A stretch of 64,000 nucleotides of DNA, taken from NCBI GenBank assembly GCA_029228645.1, contig JAPTHR010000001.1, positions 214,925-278,924 of the forward strand, written 5' to 3'. The stretch comes from Gammaproteobacteria bacterium Milos-ODIII6. Lineage in GTDB: Bacteria > Pseudomonadota > Gammaproteobacteria > Chromatiales > Chromatiaceae. Shown here piece after piece: positions 34,191-45,140 of the stretch. A program made the position numbers and the translations under genes. Numbering within the stretch: the first letter of the stretch is position 1; each line of letters opens with the position of its first letter. The notes beneath the pieces are model-generated. The model did no database searches. It saw only the letters and a list, made by a program, of their open reading frames with translations, and was not told where the DNA came from.

Positions 34191-35834
34191 TCAGGCCTTT
34201 GCGCCCTGCTCAATACGCCGGGTGATGACCCACTGCTGGGCTATCGAGAGCACATTGTTCACGACCCAGTACAACACCAGGCCAGCAGGGAAGAACGCGA
34301 ACATGATGCCGAACACGAGCGGCAGATACATCAGTATCTTTGCCTGCATGGGGTCCGGGGGAGCCGGGTTGAGCTTCTGCTGGACGAACATCGAGGCCGC
34401 CATGATCACCGGGAGCACGAAATAGGGATCCTTCACCGACAGGTCCTGAATCCACAGGATCCAGGGCGCCTGGCGCATCTCCACATTTTCGAGCAACACC
34501 CAGTAGAGGGCGATGAAGAAAGGAATCTGGACCAGCATCGGGAGGCAACCACCCAATGGGTTGATCTTCTCCTTTTTATAGATGTCCATCATCGCCTGTT
34601 GCATGCGCTGCTTATCGTCTCCATAGCGGTCCTTGAGTGCCTGGATACGCGGGCCCAGCTTGCGCATATTGGCCATGGAGCGGTAACTGGTCTCCGAGAG
34701 CTTGTAGAACGCCAGTTTGATCAACACCGTGAAAATAATGATCGTCCAGCCCCAGTTTCCGATGAAGGCGTTGATCTGCTCCAGGATCCAATGAATGGGC
34801 TTGGCCAGAACCACCAGCCACCCATAGTCCACGGTCAGATCCAGTCCCTCGGCAAGCGGGCGCAATTCAGTCGTAAGCTTGGGACCGATCATGACGGTAC
34901 CCTGGAAGACGCCCTCTTCACCGCTCTCGATGACTTTGCCCGGGGTGTAACTGCCGAGAAGATAGCGCCCGTCGGTGGCGCCCTTGCCGTAGAAATGGGT
35001 ACTTTCCCCGCGAGGAGGAATGAAGGCGGCAAGGAAGTAATGCTGAATCATTGCAATCCAGCCGTCGGTGACATCCTCGTTGGGTTGACCGTCAGCCAGC
35101 TCGTCGAAAGAGAACTTGCGGTATTTCTCCTCCGGTGAGTACGCCGTTCCACCGGTAAAGGTGTACATGAACATGTTGCCAGAGTCGGTTGGCTCGCCGC
35201 GCTTTATCTGGCGGTACTCTCTACCCGTCCAGGCTGTCGAAGAACCGTTTTCGACAATATGTTGCAGATCGAAGGAATGCAGTCCGCGCCGGAAAGTGTA
35301 ACGTTTGATGACCCGCACGCCATCCGCCGAAGTCCAGCGGAAGTCGACCACCAGCGAGTCGTCTTTCTCGCTCAACTGGTACTCGTTGGCCGCCGTATCG
35401 AACAGGGCCTCGTGCGTGGGCGCACGACCCTTTTCCGCAGACAACAGGCCACTCTGAGCGATGAAGAAGTCGGCAGGATCCTGGCTCATCAAGCGGATCT
35501 TGGTATCCGGCTGTTGCACCGATACCGGGTAACGCACCAGCCGGACCTCGATGATCGTTCCACCACGCCGATCGATGAGAAGGTCGAAAGAATCGGTACG
35601 CACACGGACGGGCGATGCGGAAGGTACCGCTTTGTCCGCTGGTAGCGGGGATACTGCCAGATCCTGCAAGGGCACGGTCGGCGTATCCGCCGCCACCGGA
35701 ACTTCAGAACCAGTCTGCGATTGCGTTTGCGCAGCACGTTGCTGCGGAACGACATAATCTTCCTGCCAGGCCTCCCACAGGAGGAGCGAGATAAAGGCCA
35801 GGGTCATGATCAGAATCAGACGAATATTATCCAT
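34191..35834 (-). CDS. yidC: Membrane protein insertase YidC
   Basis: 547 residues from the ATG at 35834 ([23 protein letters not shown]), the usual gammaproteobacterial length. N-terminal signal-anchor, large periplasmic beta-supersandwich domain (about 60-340), then the five-helix insertase core ([41 protein letters not shown], conserved Arg region). Inserts inner-membrane proteins, including Fo subunits encoded in this window. It follows rnpA directly; no yidD lies between. Confidence 0.97.
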   Translation of the reverse strand: MDNIRLILIMTLAFISLLLWEAWQEDYVVPQQRAAQTQSQTGSEVPVAADTPTVPLQDLAVSPLPADKAVPSASPVRVRTDSFDLLIDRRGGTIIEVRLVRYPVSVQQPDTKIRLMSQDPADFFIAQSGLLSAEKGRAPTHEALFDTAANEYQLSEKDDSLVVDFRWTSADGVRVIKRYTFRRGLHSFDLQHIVENGSSTAWTGREYRQIKRGEPTDSGNMFMYTFTGGTAYSPEEKYRKFSFDELADGQPNEDVTDGWIAMIQHYFLAAFIPPRGESTHFYGKGATDGRYLLGSYTPGKVIESGEEGVFQGTVMIGPKLTTELRPLAEGLDLTVDYGWLVVLAKPIHWILEQINAFIGNWGWTIIIFTVLIKLAFYKLSETSYRSMANMRKLGPRIQALKDRYGDDKQRMQQAMMDIYKKEKINPLGGCLPMLVQIPFFIALYWVLLENVEMRQAPWILWIQDLSVKDPYFVLPVIMAASMFVQQKLNPAPPDPMQAKILMYLPLVFGIMFAFFPAGLVLYWVVNNVLSIAQQWVITRRIEQGAKA

Positions 35835-35925
35835 TGACGGGGTCTTCTGACTTGGAGGTTCTGCGAATATGTCCCGGCGATGACGTTCGAACGATATCGG
35901 CGGAAGAAGCGAAGGAGCGCGAAGT

Positions 35926-36324
35926 TTAAGGTACCGGCCGCCCAGTGTCATTCTCACCGGGGGCTTGTTCCCGGAGGCGCTCGAAATGAGAGGCGAGCGA
36001 GCGACGAAGTCTGCAATTGTCGGTTGACCCGACCACGGCCCGAGCCATCACCACGTAATCCATCGACTGCCCACTCGCCGGAATCACTTGCGTGCGGAAA
36101 TACTCCCGTACGAGACGTTTTATCCGGTTGCGTTGCACAGCGTGCCGCAGCTGTTTCTTGGCGATGGCCAAACCCAGCCTGGAAACGCCGGCATCGGTTC
36201 CGGTAGACCTTGCCAACACCGTGAAGTATCGATCCGATGAGCGGAAGGGTCGTTCGAAAACCCGAGCATAGTCCCCGGGTGTCAGTAGGCGATATGCACG
36301 CGAAAAGGCCTGGAACGGCTGCAC
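35926..36324 (-). CDS. rnpA: Ribonuclease P protein component
   Basis: 132 residues, with SRLGLAIAKKQLRHAVQRNRIKRLVREYFR region carrying the RNR signature of RnpA. Basic protein cofactor of RNase P. It lies 60 bases after rpmH and 91 bases before yidC. The C-terminal tail beyond about 115 is extended and not conserved. Confidence 0.95.
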   Translation of the reverse strand: MQPFQAFSRAYRLLTPGDYARVFERPFRSSDRYFTVLARSTGTDAGVSRLGLAIAKKQLRHAVQRNRIKRLVREYFRTQVIPASGQSMDYVVMARAVVGSTDNCRLRRSLASHFERLREQAPGENDTGRPVP

Positions 36325-36384
36325 GCCACTCCCGGCCTTGCAGGAATCGAGTGGTCGATTCTTATCGGATGGTGACAGCTTCGA

Positions 36385-36519
36385 TCAGGGCGCGAGACGG
36401 GCGCGGCCCTTGGCACGGCGAGCATTGATGATCTTGCGGCCGTTACGGGTTGCCATACGGGCACGGAACCCGTGGGTGCGTACGCGCTTGAGATTGCTCG
36501 GTTGGAACGTGCGTTTCAT
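36385..36519 (-). CDS. rpmH: 50S ribosomal protein L34
   Basis: 44 residues, from the ATG at 36519: [20 protein letters not shown]... ending [11 protein letters not shown]. Complete and near-invariant for L34. Too short for a 60-residue cutoff, but unambiguous. First gene of the leftward rpmH-rnpA-yidC-mnmE-murI block, divergent from dnaA. Confidence 0.97.
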   Translation of the reverse strand: MKRTFQPSNLKRVRTHGFRARMATRNGRKIINARRAKGRARLAP

Positions 36520-36717
36520 GATCCCTTCCCAGAATTTGATTCTTCACACAGAATTTCTGTAGTAAACCCACCACACTTGCACAGTGGGCGGGAAAGGCGG
36601 GGGAAATTAATGGATTATGCTTATGTTGTCAATCCCTGGCCTGGAAAGCCCGGCTCCCTGTAAACGATCGGAGACACCTTCGCAGGGTGAGCCGGATGAT
36701 TAAAGCAATTTTTTGAT

Positions 36718-36732
36718 AGTGAATACGTACTT
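36718..36732. promoter_or_regulatory. SlmA-like palindrome 2 (rpmH-dnaA region)
   Basis: agtgaatacgtactt. Weakest member of the set: three of twelve core bases differ from GTGAGTACTCAC, but the AGTGA...ACTT frame and preceding GAT are shared with the others. Confidence 0.35.
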
Positions 36733-36836
36733 ACATTTTGAATTCGGGCATAAGGCGTTTTTCCGATATCGACATCTGTGGATAACTTATCCTTTCGCGT
36801 CTAGAATCGGGCGTTCGTAAACCGTGACCGGTCAGG

Positions 36837-36889
36837 GTTGAAACATCGCTCGATCCACGGCTGGTTCGCTATTGCCCCGATGTTTCAAC
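36837..36889. repeat. 12-bp perfect inverted repeat upstream of dnaA
   Basis: gttgaaacatcg (36837-36848) and cgatgtttcaac (36878-36889) are exact reverse complements around a 29-base spacer. It lies about 95 bases before the dnaA start and is probably in its leader. It could be a hairpin or two half-sites of a regulator. Confidence 0.7.
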
Positions 36890-36982
36890 ATTCCTGCGCT
36901 TGATCATGCCCGTCAAATCAATCGTCGGATTGCTTTTTGGGCATCTGATTCCCATTGCACACTGAGAAATCTGAACATACAC

Positions 36983-38395
36983 GTGAACACGAACACCTGG
37001 GACTGTCTGCTCAAGCACCTCGCTCGCGATATACCCGAGCAGCAGTTCAACACCTGGATACGTCCCCTCCAATGCGTGCAAAACGAGGATCGCCTGCGGC
37101 TGATGGCGCCGAATGCGTTCGTGCTCGACTGGGTCAAAAAGAATTACCTCGAACGCCTGCGCAGCTACCTGAACGATAGCGGCTGCATCGGCGCCGCCTC
37201 GATAAGCCTGGAAATCGGCAGCGCACCCAGGAACGAGATACCCGCTGCACCGTCTGACGGTTCGGCTGGTGTAGCCGTTCGCTCTGCCACGAGCAGCACA
37301 AATTCAGGTGCTGTTTCAAACGGATACGGGAGACCGCTGCAAACCGCTGATCGAACGCCCGCCGCCGATGACCTACCGTCCACCAACCAGGAATTCAACT
37401 TCGACACCTTTGTAGAGGGCAAATCCAACCAGTTGGCGCGCGCAGCTGGCATACAGGTCGGAGAAAACCCGGGACGGATGTACAACCCGCTATTTATCTA
37501 CGGCGGTGTCGGACTTGGCAAGACGCACCTGATGCACGCCGTGGGAAACCTGATCAAGCACAACGATCCAACCGCCCGGGTCATGTACATGCATTCGGAG
37601 AGCTTCGTCGCGGGAATGGTGAAGGCTCTGCAACACGGTACCATCGAGAATTACAAACGCCACGTTCGCAGCGTTAACGCCCTGCTGATCGATGATGTCC
37701 AGTTTTTTGCCGGTAAAGAACGATCACAGGAGGAATTCTTTCATACCTTCAATGCGCTTTTCGAGACTCGCCAGCAGATCATACTCACCAGCGATCGCTT
37801 CCCCAAGGAAGTGGAGGGTCTCGAAGACCGTTTGAAATCCCGCTTCGGTTGGGGTCTCACCGTCTCAATCGATCCCCCCGATCTGGAAACACGTGTTGCC
37901 ATACTGATGAGTAAATCGCTGCAGTTGTTCAACATCGAGCTGCCTAGCGAGGTCGCTTTCTTCATCGGCAAACACGTGCGTTCCAATATTCGTGAACTCG
38001 AAGGCGCGCTGCGACGGATCAATGCCAATGCCCAGTTCACCGGCAATGAGATCTCGGTGGATTTCGCCAGGGAGGCCTTGCGTGACATGATCGACGCGCA
38101 AGCCAGAATGGTTACCCTGGACAATATCCAGAAAACCGTGGCGGAGTACTTCAAGATTAGGGTTTCGGACCTGCTTTCGAGCAAGCGAAACCGTACGATC
38201 GCCCGGCCGCGTCAGATAGCCATGGCTCTTTCCAAGGAACTCACTAACCATAGCCTCCCGGAAATCGGCGATTCCTTTGGAGGCAGGGATCACACGACCG
38301 TCCTCTACGCGACCCGGCGTATAGCCGAATTACGCGAGGCCGATGTGCGTGTGGCCGAGGATTACAACAACCTGTTGAGAACCCTGAGTAGCTGA
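36983..38395 (+). CDS. dnaA: Chromosomal replication initiator DnaA
   Basis: 470 residues from the GTG at 36983 ([29 protein letters not shown]), chosen because conservation with other DnaA proteins begins there; the frame is open 111 bases upstream. Domain I (1-85), variable linker (about 86-135), AAA+ domain III (Walker [11 protein letters not shown], Walker [14 protein letters not shown]) and DNA-binding domain IV ([15 protein letters not shown]). No strong Shine-Dalgarno is visible. It opens the plus-strand dnaA-dnaN-recF-gyrB block. Confidence 0.97.
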   Translation: MNTNTWDCLLKHLARDIPEQQFNTWIRPLQCVQNEDRLRLMAPNAFVLDWVKKNYLERLRSYLNDSGCIGAASISLEIGSAPRNEIPAAPSDGSAGVAVRSATSSTNSGAVSNGYGRPLQTADRTPAADDLPSTNQEFNFDTFVEGKSNQLARAAGIQVGENPGRMYNPLFIYGGVGLGKTHLMHAVGNLIKHNDPTARVMYMHSESFVAGMVKALQHGTIENYKRHVRSVNALLIDDVQFFAGKERSQEEFFHTFNALFETRQQIILTSDRFPKEVEGLEDRLKSRFGWGLTVSIDPPDLETRVAILMSKSLQLFNIELPSEVAFFIGKHVRSNIRELEGALRRINANAQFTGNEISVDFAREALRDMIDAQARMVTLDNIQKTVAEYFKIRVSDLLSSKRNRTIARPRQIAMALSKELTNHSLPEIGDSFGGRDHTTVLYATRRIAELREADVRVAEDYNNLLRTLSS

Positions 38396-38617
38396 TGTTC
38401 AAAAACTGGGTGAAAAAGACCAGAGCCCCAAGGGGCCACTTTTATCCACAGCCAGGCCACAGGCCACTGAACGCTAACCCAGAGACTAAAATTTGAGCTA
38501 ACTCAATGTAAAAAAAAGAAAAAAGACCGTAAACTGGAGTTACTCAGGTGCCTAATAATAATAATAAGTTTTTTAAATAAAAGATATTTTAATTAAGAGG
38601 TATCGGAATTCACCAAA
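38396..38617. other. dnaA-dnaN intergenic region with DnaA box and AT-rich stretch (origin candidate)
   Basis: A perfect DnaA box TTATCCACA lies at 38442-38450. The stretch 38497-38600 is strikingly AT-rich for this GC-rich window (poly-A tracts, four AAT repeats from about 38553, then a run of T and A), resembling a DNA-unwinding element. A small GCCCC/GGGGC palindrome lies at 38425-38436. dnaN follows; its start has only a weak GGA 10 bases upstream. Confidence 0.55.
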
Positions 38618-39718
38618 ATGAAGATAACCGCCAACAGAGAAGATTTGCTCTCCCCCCTTCTGAGTGCCGGTAGTGTGGTTGAAAGGAGGCAAACGCTACC
38701 CATCCTGGCAAACATGCTTATCAAGGTAAGCGATGGCAAGGTCAGTTTTACTGCCACCGATCTGGAGGTCGAACTGACGACGATCGCGCAGGGCTCTGCG
38801 GACGGGAATATCGAGTTCACTCTGCCCGCCCGCAAGTTGATCGATATCTGCAAGGCTTTACCGGAAAATGCCGAGATAGTGCTCGAGGTCGCTGCGGAAA
38901 AAGCCACGCTGCGTTCAGGCCGGGGCCGCTACACCATGGGTATATTGCCGGCGCAGGATTACCCCAGTATCGAGCCCTCCGCAGCGAGCGACGAATTCGA
39001 ACTGCCTGAATCCGTGCTGAAAAGGCTCATTGAAAAAACCGCCTTCGCGATGGCGCAGCAGGACGTCCGCTACTATCTCAACGGGCTGTTGCTTGAAATA
39101 TCCGGACAACGTATCCGCGCTGTCGCAACGGACGGGCACCGCCTGGCGATCTGCGACAGTCCCTTCGAAAACGAGGCTGGCGCGGATATTCAGGTGATAC
39201 TGCCACGTAAAGCCGTTATCGAACTGGGCCGCTTGCTGAGTGACAGGGAAGACGCATTGCATCTCCAAGTCAGCAACAGTCATGTTCGAATACAGTTTGG
39301 AAATACGTTGTTCACGACCAAGCTGATCGACGGACGTTTCCCGGATTACGAAAGGGTCATGCCAGCCGGCGAGGTTCGTAATCTCCAGGCTGAAAAGAAT
39401 CAATTGAGACAATCTTTGGCGCGAACAGCGATCCTTTCCAACGAAAAATACCGTGGAATACGCTTCCGGCTCTCCAAAGGGTTACTCCACTTACAGGCGC
39501 ACAATCCGGAACAGGACGAGGCAGAGGAGGAACTGGAGGTGGATTACGAGGGGGAAGAACTCAACATCGGTTTCAATGTCGGTTACCTGCTCGATGTCCT
39601 GAATGTTCTGGAAACTGAAAAGGTAAACATAGCGCTGATCGATTCCAATTCGAGTACCTTGGTCACGCAGACAGATTCGCAGGAATGCCGTTACGTGGTG
39701 ATGCCGATGCGACTTTGA
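38618..39718 (+). CDS. dnaN: DNA polymerase III beta subunit (sliding clamp)
   Basis: 366 residues, exact family length. Three clamp domains: start MKITANREDLLSPLLSAGSVVE, central NGLLLEISGQRIRAVATDGHRLA, and the C-terminal end ECRYVVMPMRL. Ring-shaped processivity factor. Located 222 bases after dnaA and 62 bases before recF. Confidence 0.98.
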   Translation: MKITANREDLLSPLLSAGSVVERRQTLPILANMLIKVSDGKVSFTATDLEVELTTIAQGSADGNIEFTLPARKLIDICKALPENAEIVLEVAAEKATLRSGRGRYTMGILPAQDYPSIEPSAASDEFELPESVLKRLIEKTAFAMAQQDVRYYLNGLLLEISGQRIRAVATDGHRLAICDSPFENEAGADIQVILPRKAVIELGRLLSDREDALHLQVSNSHVRIQFGNTLFTTKLIDGRFPDYERVMPAGEVRNLQAEKNQLRQSLARTAILSNEKYRGIRFRLSKGLLHLQAHNPEQDEAEEELEVDYEGEELNIGFNVGYLLDVLNVLETEKVNIALIDSNSSTLVTQTDSQECRYVVMPMRL

Positions 39719-39749
39719 ACCGCAGGAGCGGGTGAGAAATTGAATCCAC

Positions 39750-39778
39750 GGGGCGTCGCAAAAACGTCCCTTTTTTTT
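39750..39778 (+). terminator. Terminator-like hairpin directly before recF
   Basis: ggggcgt (39750-39756) pairs with acgtccc (39764-39770), with one G-U pair, and is followed at once by eight T residues (39771-39778). The recF ATG starts at 39781, two bases after the T-run. The hairpin occupies the position of the Shine-Dalgarno sequence. It may terminate most dnaN transcripts or damp recF translation. Confidence 0.7.
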
Positions 39779-39780
39779 GC

Positions 39781-40842
39781 ATGTATACCCATTTAGAAAT
39801 AGAAAACCTGCGAATCATCTCCAAGGCGGTTTTTCAACCATCGTCAGGGTTGAATGCCATCATGGGATCAAATGGCGCCGGCAAGACCACGCTCCTGGAA
39901 GCCGCCTATTTACTCGCGGTGGGACGGAGTTTCCGCAGTCGTGAAATAACTCCACTGATCCGTCAGGGCACAGAGTGCGTAAGGCTTATTGGCAGATTCG
40001 TCGATTCCAACGAAAACAGGCATGTCATCGGCATGCAGAAGGACCGAACAAGCCTGGCGGTTCGGTTCGATGGACGCGCTAGCGTCAAGCGTTCAGAGAT
40101 TCTTCAATTGCTCCCGGTTCACTATATCGGTTCGGATCCACAGGAATTGTTGACCGGCACACCGGAACTTCGACGATCGTTTCTAGACGGCGGGATGTTT
40201 CACGTGGAACCAAAACACCTGAAGACGCTTCAAGGCTACATGCGTGTGTTGGCCCAGAGAAATGCCAGCTTGAGGAGCGGCCGGGGTGATCCTTCCAGTT
40301 GGAACCCGCAATTGATCAGTTTTGCGGCGATTCTCGATGAGGCCCGGGCCGATTACATCGCCGCACTTGGGGGTTTGGTCTCCGAGATCCTGGCAGACTG
40401 GGCTTTGGATCTGGGACTTGAAATCGAGTATCGCCGAGGGTGGAGTAAAAAGCTGGGTTTTGAGGAGGCCTTGCAACGATCCGAGGAGAATGACCGGACC
40501 CGTCTGCACACGACTATCGGTCCGCACCGGGCGGATATCCTCGTGACCGTGCACAGCCTGAGAGGGGGGAAAATACTTTCGCGGGGCCAGATGAAAATGG
40601 TCGTACTCGCCATGTATCTCGCCCAAGCGCAACTCAATGCGGCCCACGGCAGGGGATTGGGCGTACTGCTGTTCGATGATTTCGCAGCTGAACTCGACCG
40701 GGGAAACCGGGAAAAAGCGTTATCCAGTATCGAAGCGCACTACTCCCAAGTCATAACGACGGTTCTGGACCCGGGTGAGCTGTTGGGCAGAACGGGAATC
40801 ACCCTGTTTCACGTGGAACATGGCACCCTGACCGAAGCCTAG
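39781..40842 (+). CDS. recF: DNA replication and repair protein RecF
   Basis: 353 residues. Walker A GSNGAGKTTLLEA (about 29-41), the VGRSFRSREITPLIRQG block, the ABC signature region SRGQMKM and Walker B GVLLFDDFAAELD. Loads RecA at gaps with RecOR. The ATG at 39781 matches the conserved start but has no Shine-Dalgarno, because a U-tract precedes it. Two parS-like sites lie within the coding sequence. Confidence 0.96.
   Translation: MYTHLEIENLRIISKAVFQPSSGLNAIMGSNGAGKTTLLEAAYLLAVGRSFRSREITPLIRQGTECVRLIGRFVDSNENRHVIGMQKDRTSLAVRFDGRASVKRSEILQLLPVHYIGSDPQELLTGTPELRRSFLDGGMFHVEPKHLKTLQGYMRVLAQRNASLRSGRGDPSSWNPQLISFAAILDEARADYIAALGGLVSEILADWALDLGLEIEYRRGWSKKLGFEEALQRSEENDRTRLHTTIGPHRADILVTVHSLRGGKILSRGQMKMVVLAMYLAQAQLNAAHGRGLGVLLFDDFAAELDRGNREKALSSIEAHYSQVITTVLDPGELLGRTGITLFHVEHGTLTEA
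40196..40211. promoter_or_regulatory. parS-like ParB site 1 (inside recF)
   Basis: tgtttcacgtggaacc, differing at two positions from the palindrome TGTTTCACGTGAAACA. ParB is encoded at 22763-23653. Confidence 0.75.
40805..40820. promoter_or_regulatory. parS ParB site 2 (3' end of recF)
   Basis: tgtttcacgtggaaca is the exact reverse complement of the well-known bacterial parS sequence TGTTCCACGTGAAACA. It lies near the end of recF, about 4 kb from dnaA. Confidence 0.88.
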
Positions 40843-43392
<2,550 letters not shown>

Positions 43393-43533
43393 TCTGAGCG
43401 TTTAAAACTCCACCGAGTTATCCACAGATTTATCTACAATTTTTCAAGGGTCCGGCTTTACCGGTCATGGGTTCAGTTTTCTTGCGGTGAAACCGTCATA
43501 GTAACGATAGTAAACGATTACTTATGGATAAGT
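43393..43533. other. gyrB-plsC intergenic region with DnaA boxes
   Basis: TTATCCACA (43418-43426, perfect DnaA box) and TTATCTACA (43430-43438, one mismatch) lie in tandem 12 bases apart, followed by an AT-rich end with a SlmA-like palindrome (43509-43523) and TTATGGATAA. It may be an accessory DnaA-binding locus or part of a split origin. Confidence 0.55.
43509..43523. promoter_or_regulatory. SlmA-like palindrome 3 (gyrB-plsC region)
   Basis: agtaaacgattactt. Shares the AGTRA-N4-TYACTT pattern and the preceding GAT with palindromes 2 and 4. Confidence 0.45.
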
Positions 43534-44250
43534 TCATGATTTATCTATCTTTTCCATTTCGTTCTCTATCCAATCCTCGACTTCCGCAATAATCTGCGCT
43601 GCACTCTTGCCATGGGTCTCGATTGCTGATCCGATCCGAACCTGGATGGTACCCGGGTACTTCTTCACACCTCTTCTTTTCCAGTAGACACCGGCATTAT
43701 GGGCGATGGGGATGATCGGGAAACCGGACTTTTCTCCCAGTACCGCGCCGCCAATACCGTACTTCCCCCGTTCCCCCGGGGCGGTGCGCGTTCCCTCGGG
43801 AAATATAACCACGAGTCTATCCGCCTCGAGGGCCTTTTTGCCTTCCTTGATCACCTTGATGACGGCCTTGCGTCCGATTTTGCGATCGATCGGTATCGCC
43901 CTTACGGCGACAAGGGCACGGCCGAAGATCGGAATGTTCAGCAGTTCCTGCTTCAGCACCCAGGACTGGTGCGGCGCAAGCAGGCCGCGCAGAGAGATAG
44001 TCTCCCAGGTGGACTGATGCTTTGACATGATGATCGCCCCGGAACAGGGAAGATTTTCGCCGCCGACAATATTGATCCGCAGACCGCAGATAACCCGTTG
44101 CAACCAGATATTCACTTTGCCCCAATGAGTCGCTATCCGGTCGCAGGTTTCAGTGGATACGAACGCCTGCAACAGGACGATCGCGAGGCCGTGCGTCAGC
44201 ACGCTGAGAGCCATCAGGAAGAAATAGAGGACCGAGCGAAGCAGGATCAT
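43534..44250 (-). CDS. 1-acyl-sn-glycerol-3-phosphate acyltransferase (PlsC-like)
   Basis: 238 residues from the ATG at 44250, which overlaps the end of the HAD gene. N-terminal membrane helix (LLRSVLYFFLMALSVLTHGL), then the acyltransferase motifs: motif I is SKHQSTWET, HX4E instead of the usual HX4D, motif III VVIFPEGTRT, motif IV FPIIPIAHNAG. Makes phosphatidic acid from lysophosphatidic acid at the inner membrane. The Glu form of motif I recurs in the glyS-linked subfamily as I recall it, so the enzyme is probably active. Confidence 0.88.
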   Translation of the reverse strand: MILLRSVLYFFLMALSVLTHGLAIVLLQAFVSTETCDRIATHWGKVNIWLQRVICGLRINIVGGENLPCSGAIIMSKHQSTWETISLRGLLAPHQSWVLKQELLNIPIFGRALVAVRAIPIDRKIGRKAVIKVIKEGKKALEADRLVVIFPEGTRTAPGERGKYGIGGAVLGEKSGFPIIPIAHNAGVYWKRRGVKKYPGTIQVRIGSAIETHGKSAAQIIAEVEDWIENEMEKIDKS

Positions 44251-44777
44251 GATTTGGCGATGTCGTCTGCGGCAGCCAACAGGTTTGCGGCTGTTCTTAC
44301 GTTGGTTTGGAGAGGCAAGTCCGCGGCATCGGCGCGCGCGAGAATAGCTGTGGCCCCGCAATCAAGGGCGCCCTGGACCAGGTCCGGATCGTGGCAAACC
44401 ACCGCGGTGTGTTCCAGGGGAATGGAAAAACGCGCCGCGATGTCCTCCACCAGTTCGCGGGCGTGGTTCTGTTTTGAAAGGGATTCGTCGGGGTCATAAA
44501 TAAACAGACCATCCAGATGCCCTCCCCTTCTTGCCAACAGCTGCTGCAGACGGGCATGCGTCTGGTTAAGCGTTTCGATAGGCAGGTTCTTGGCCGCTGG
44601 CTGGGCGTGTTTTACCGTGACTGCGATCCGCATCCCGCTATGGTTGAGGCGTGCGATTGCTTCCAGGCTGCCCGGGAGTGGCGTCAGTTGCTCGGCAGTG
44701 GCCACGTCGCCCGGGAGCCGTTCACAGATGACGCCGTCGCGTTCGATAATGACCAGCTGGTATGTTGCGCCGCGCAT
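44247..44777 (-). CDS. GmhB-like HAD-family protein with altered catalytic motifs
   Basis: 176 residues from the ATG at 44777 (MRGATYQLVIIERDGVICERLPG). Position and overall pattern match GmhB (D-glycero-D-manno-heptose-1,7-bisphosphate phosphatase), common between glyS and plsC. However, motif I reads IIERDGVI, so the nucleophilic Asp is Glu; the usual TNQSG segment reads VTVKHAQ; the metal-binding GDxxxD region reads CHDPDLV. It keeps the fold pattern (PLPGSLEAIARLN, GLFIYDPDESLSKQ) but probably lacks the phosphatase chemistry. Stop overlaps the plsC start; mazG-like gene ends 2 bases upstream. Confidence 0.7.
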   Translation of the reverse strand: MRGATYQLVIIERDGVICERLPGDVATAEQLTPLPGSLEAIARLNHSGMRIAVTVKHAQPAAKNLPIETLNQTHARLQQLLARRGGHLDGLFIYDPDESLSKQNHARELVEDIAARFSIPLEHTAVVCHDPDLVQGALDCGATAILARADAADLPLQTNVRTAANLLAAADDIAKS

Positions 44778-44779
44778 CC

Positions 44780-45130
44780 TCAATCCATATCCCGGAATTC
44801 GGATACCCGGATACGGCCGTTGACCATGCGGGATTCGCGTTGCATCAGCTTTTCCATCTTGTCCCAAAAGGCCCTTTTCAGGTCAAACTCCGCTGCGATC
44901 CCTGTACCCATCAGGAGAATCAGAAGATCTGCGACTTCTTCAGATAGTGAGTCCTTACTTTTACCCTTGGTCACGCAGCTGGCTATCTCACCCAGTTCCT
45001 CGGTCATCAGTGCGACGCGGTAGTTCAACTCCTCGCCGCCCGTATTGGGGAAATCGTGTTTGTCGTGGAAGGCCTGAACCGCGGCGAGCATGGCATCCCA
45101 GGAATCCTGATTTGAAGAGTCTGTGGGCAT
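44780..45130 (-). CDS. MazG-like nucleotide pyrophosphohydrolase
   Basis: 116 residues from the ATG at 45130 (MPTDSSNQDSWDAMLAAVQAFHDKH). Metal-binding pattern EELGEIASC and SEEVADLLILLMG (EExxE...ExxD), the all-alpha MazG fold. Probably hydrolyses nucleoside triphosphates; exact substrate unclear. Sits between glyS (10 bases) and the HAD gene (2 bases). No strong Shine-Dalgarno. A SlmA-like palindrome lies inside. Confidence 0.82.
   Translation of the reverse strand: MPTDSSNQDSWDAMLAAVQAFHDKHDFPNTGGEELNYRVALMTEELGEIASCVTKGKSKDSLSEEVADLLILLMGTGIAAEFDLKRAFWDKMEKLMQRESRMVNGRIRVSEFRDMD
44946..44960. promoter_or_regulatory. SlmA-like palindrome 4 (in the mazG-like gene)
   Basis: agtgagtccttactt; core GTGAGTCCTTAC matches 10 of 12 bases of the SlmA consensus. 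Confidence 0.5.
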
Positions 45131-45140
45131 GCTGAAATGT

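Larger units (their letters stand above)
36520..36982. other. rpmH-dnaA divergent intergenic region, possible part of oriC
   Basis: About 460 bases without a gene. It holds a perfect DnaA box on the minus strand (TGTGGATAA, 36777-36785), an adjacent TTATCC half-box, a SlmA-like palindrome (36718-36732), a weak -10 candidate TAGAAT near 36801 for dnaA, and a 12-bp inverted repeat (36837-36889). The strand switch of essential genes occurs here. Only one good DnaA box is visible, which is few for a whole origin. Confidence 0.55.

Noticed and set aside
35136..35143. gtgagtac half of a SlmA consensus in yidC
   Set aside because: The second half (gccg) does not match.
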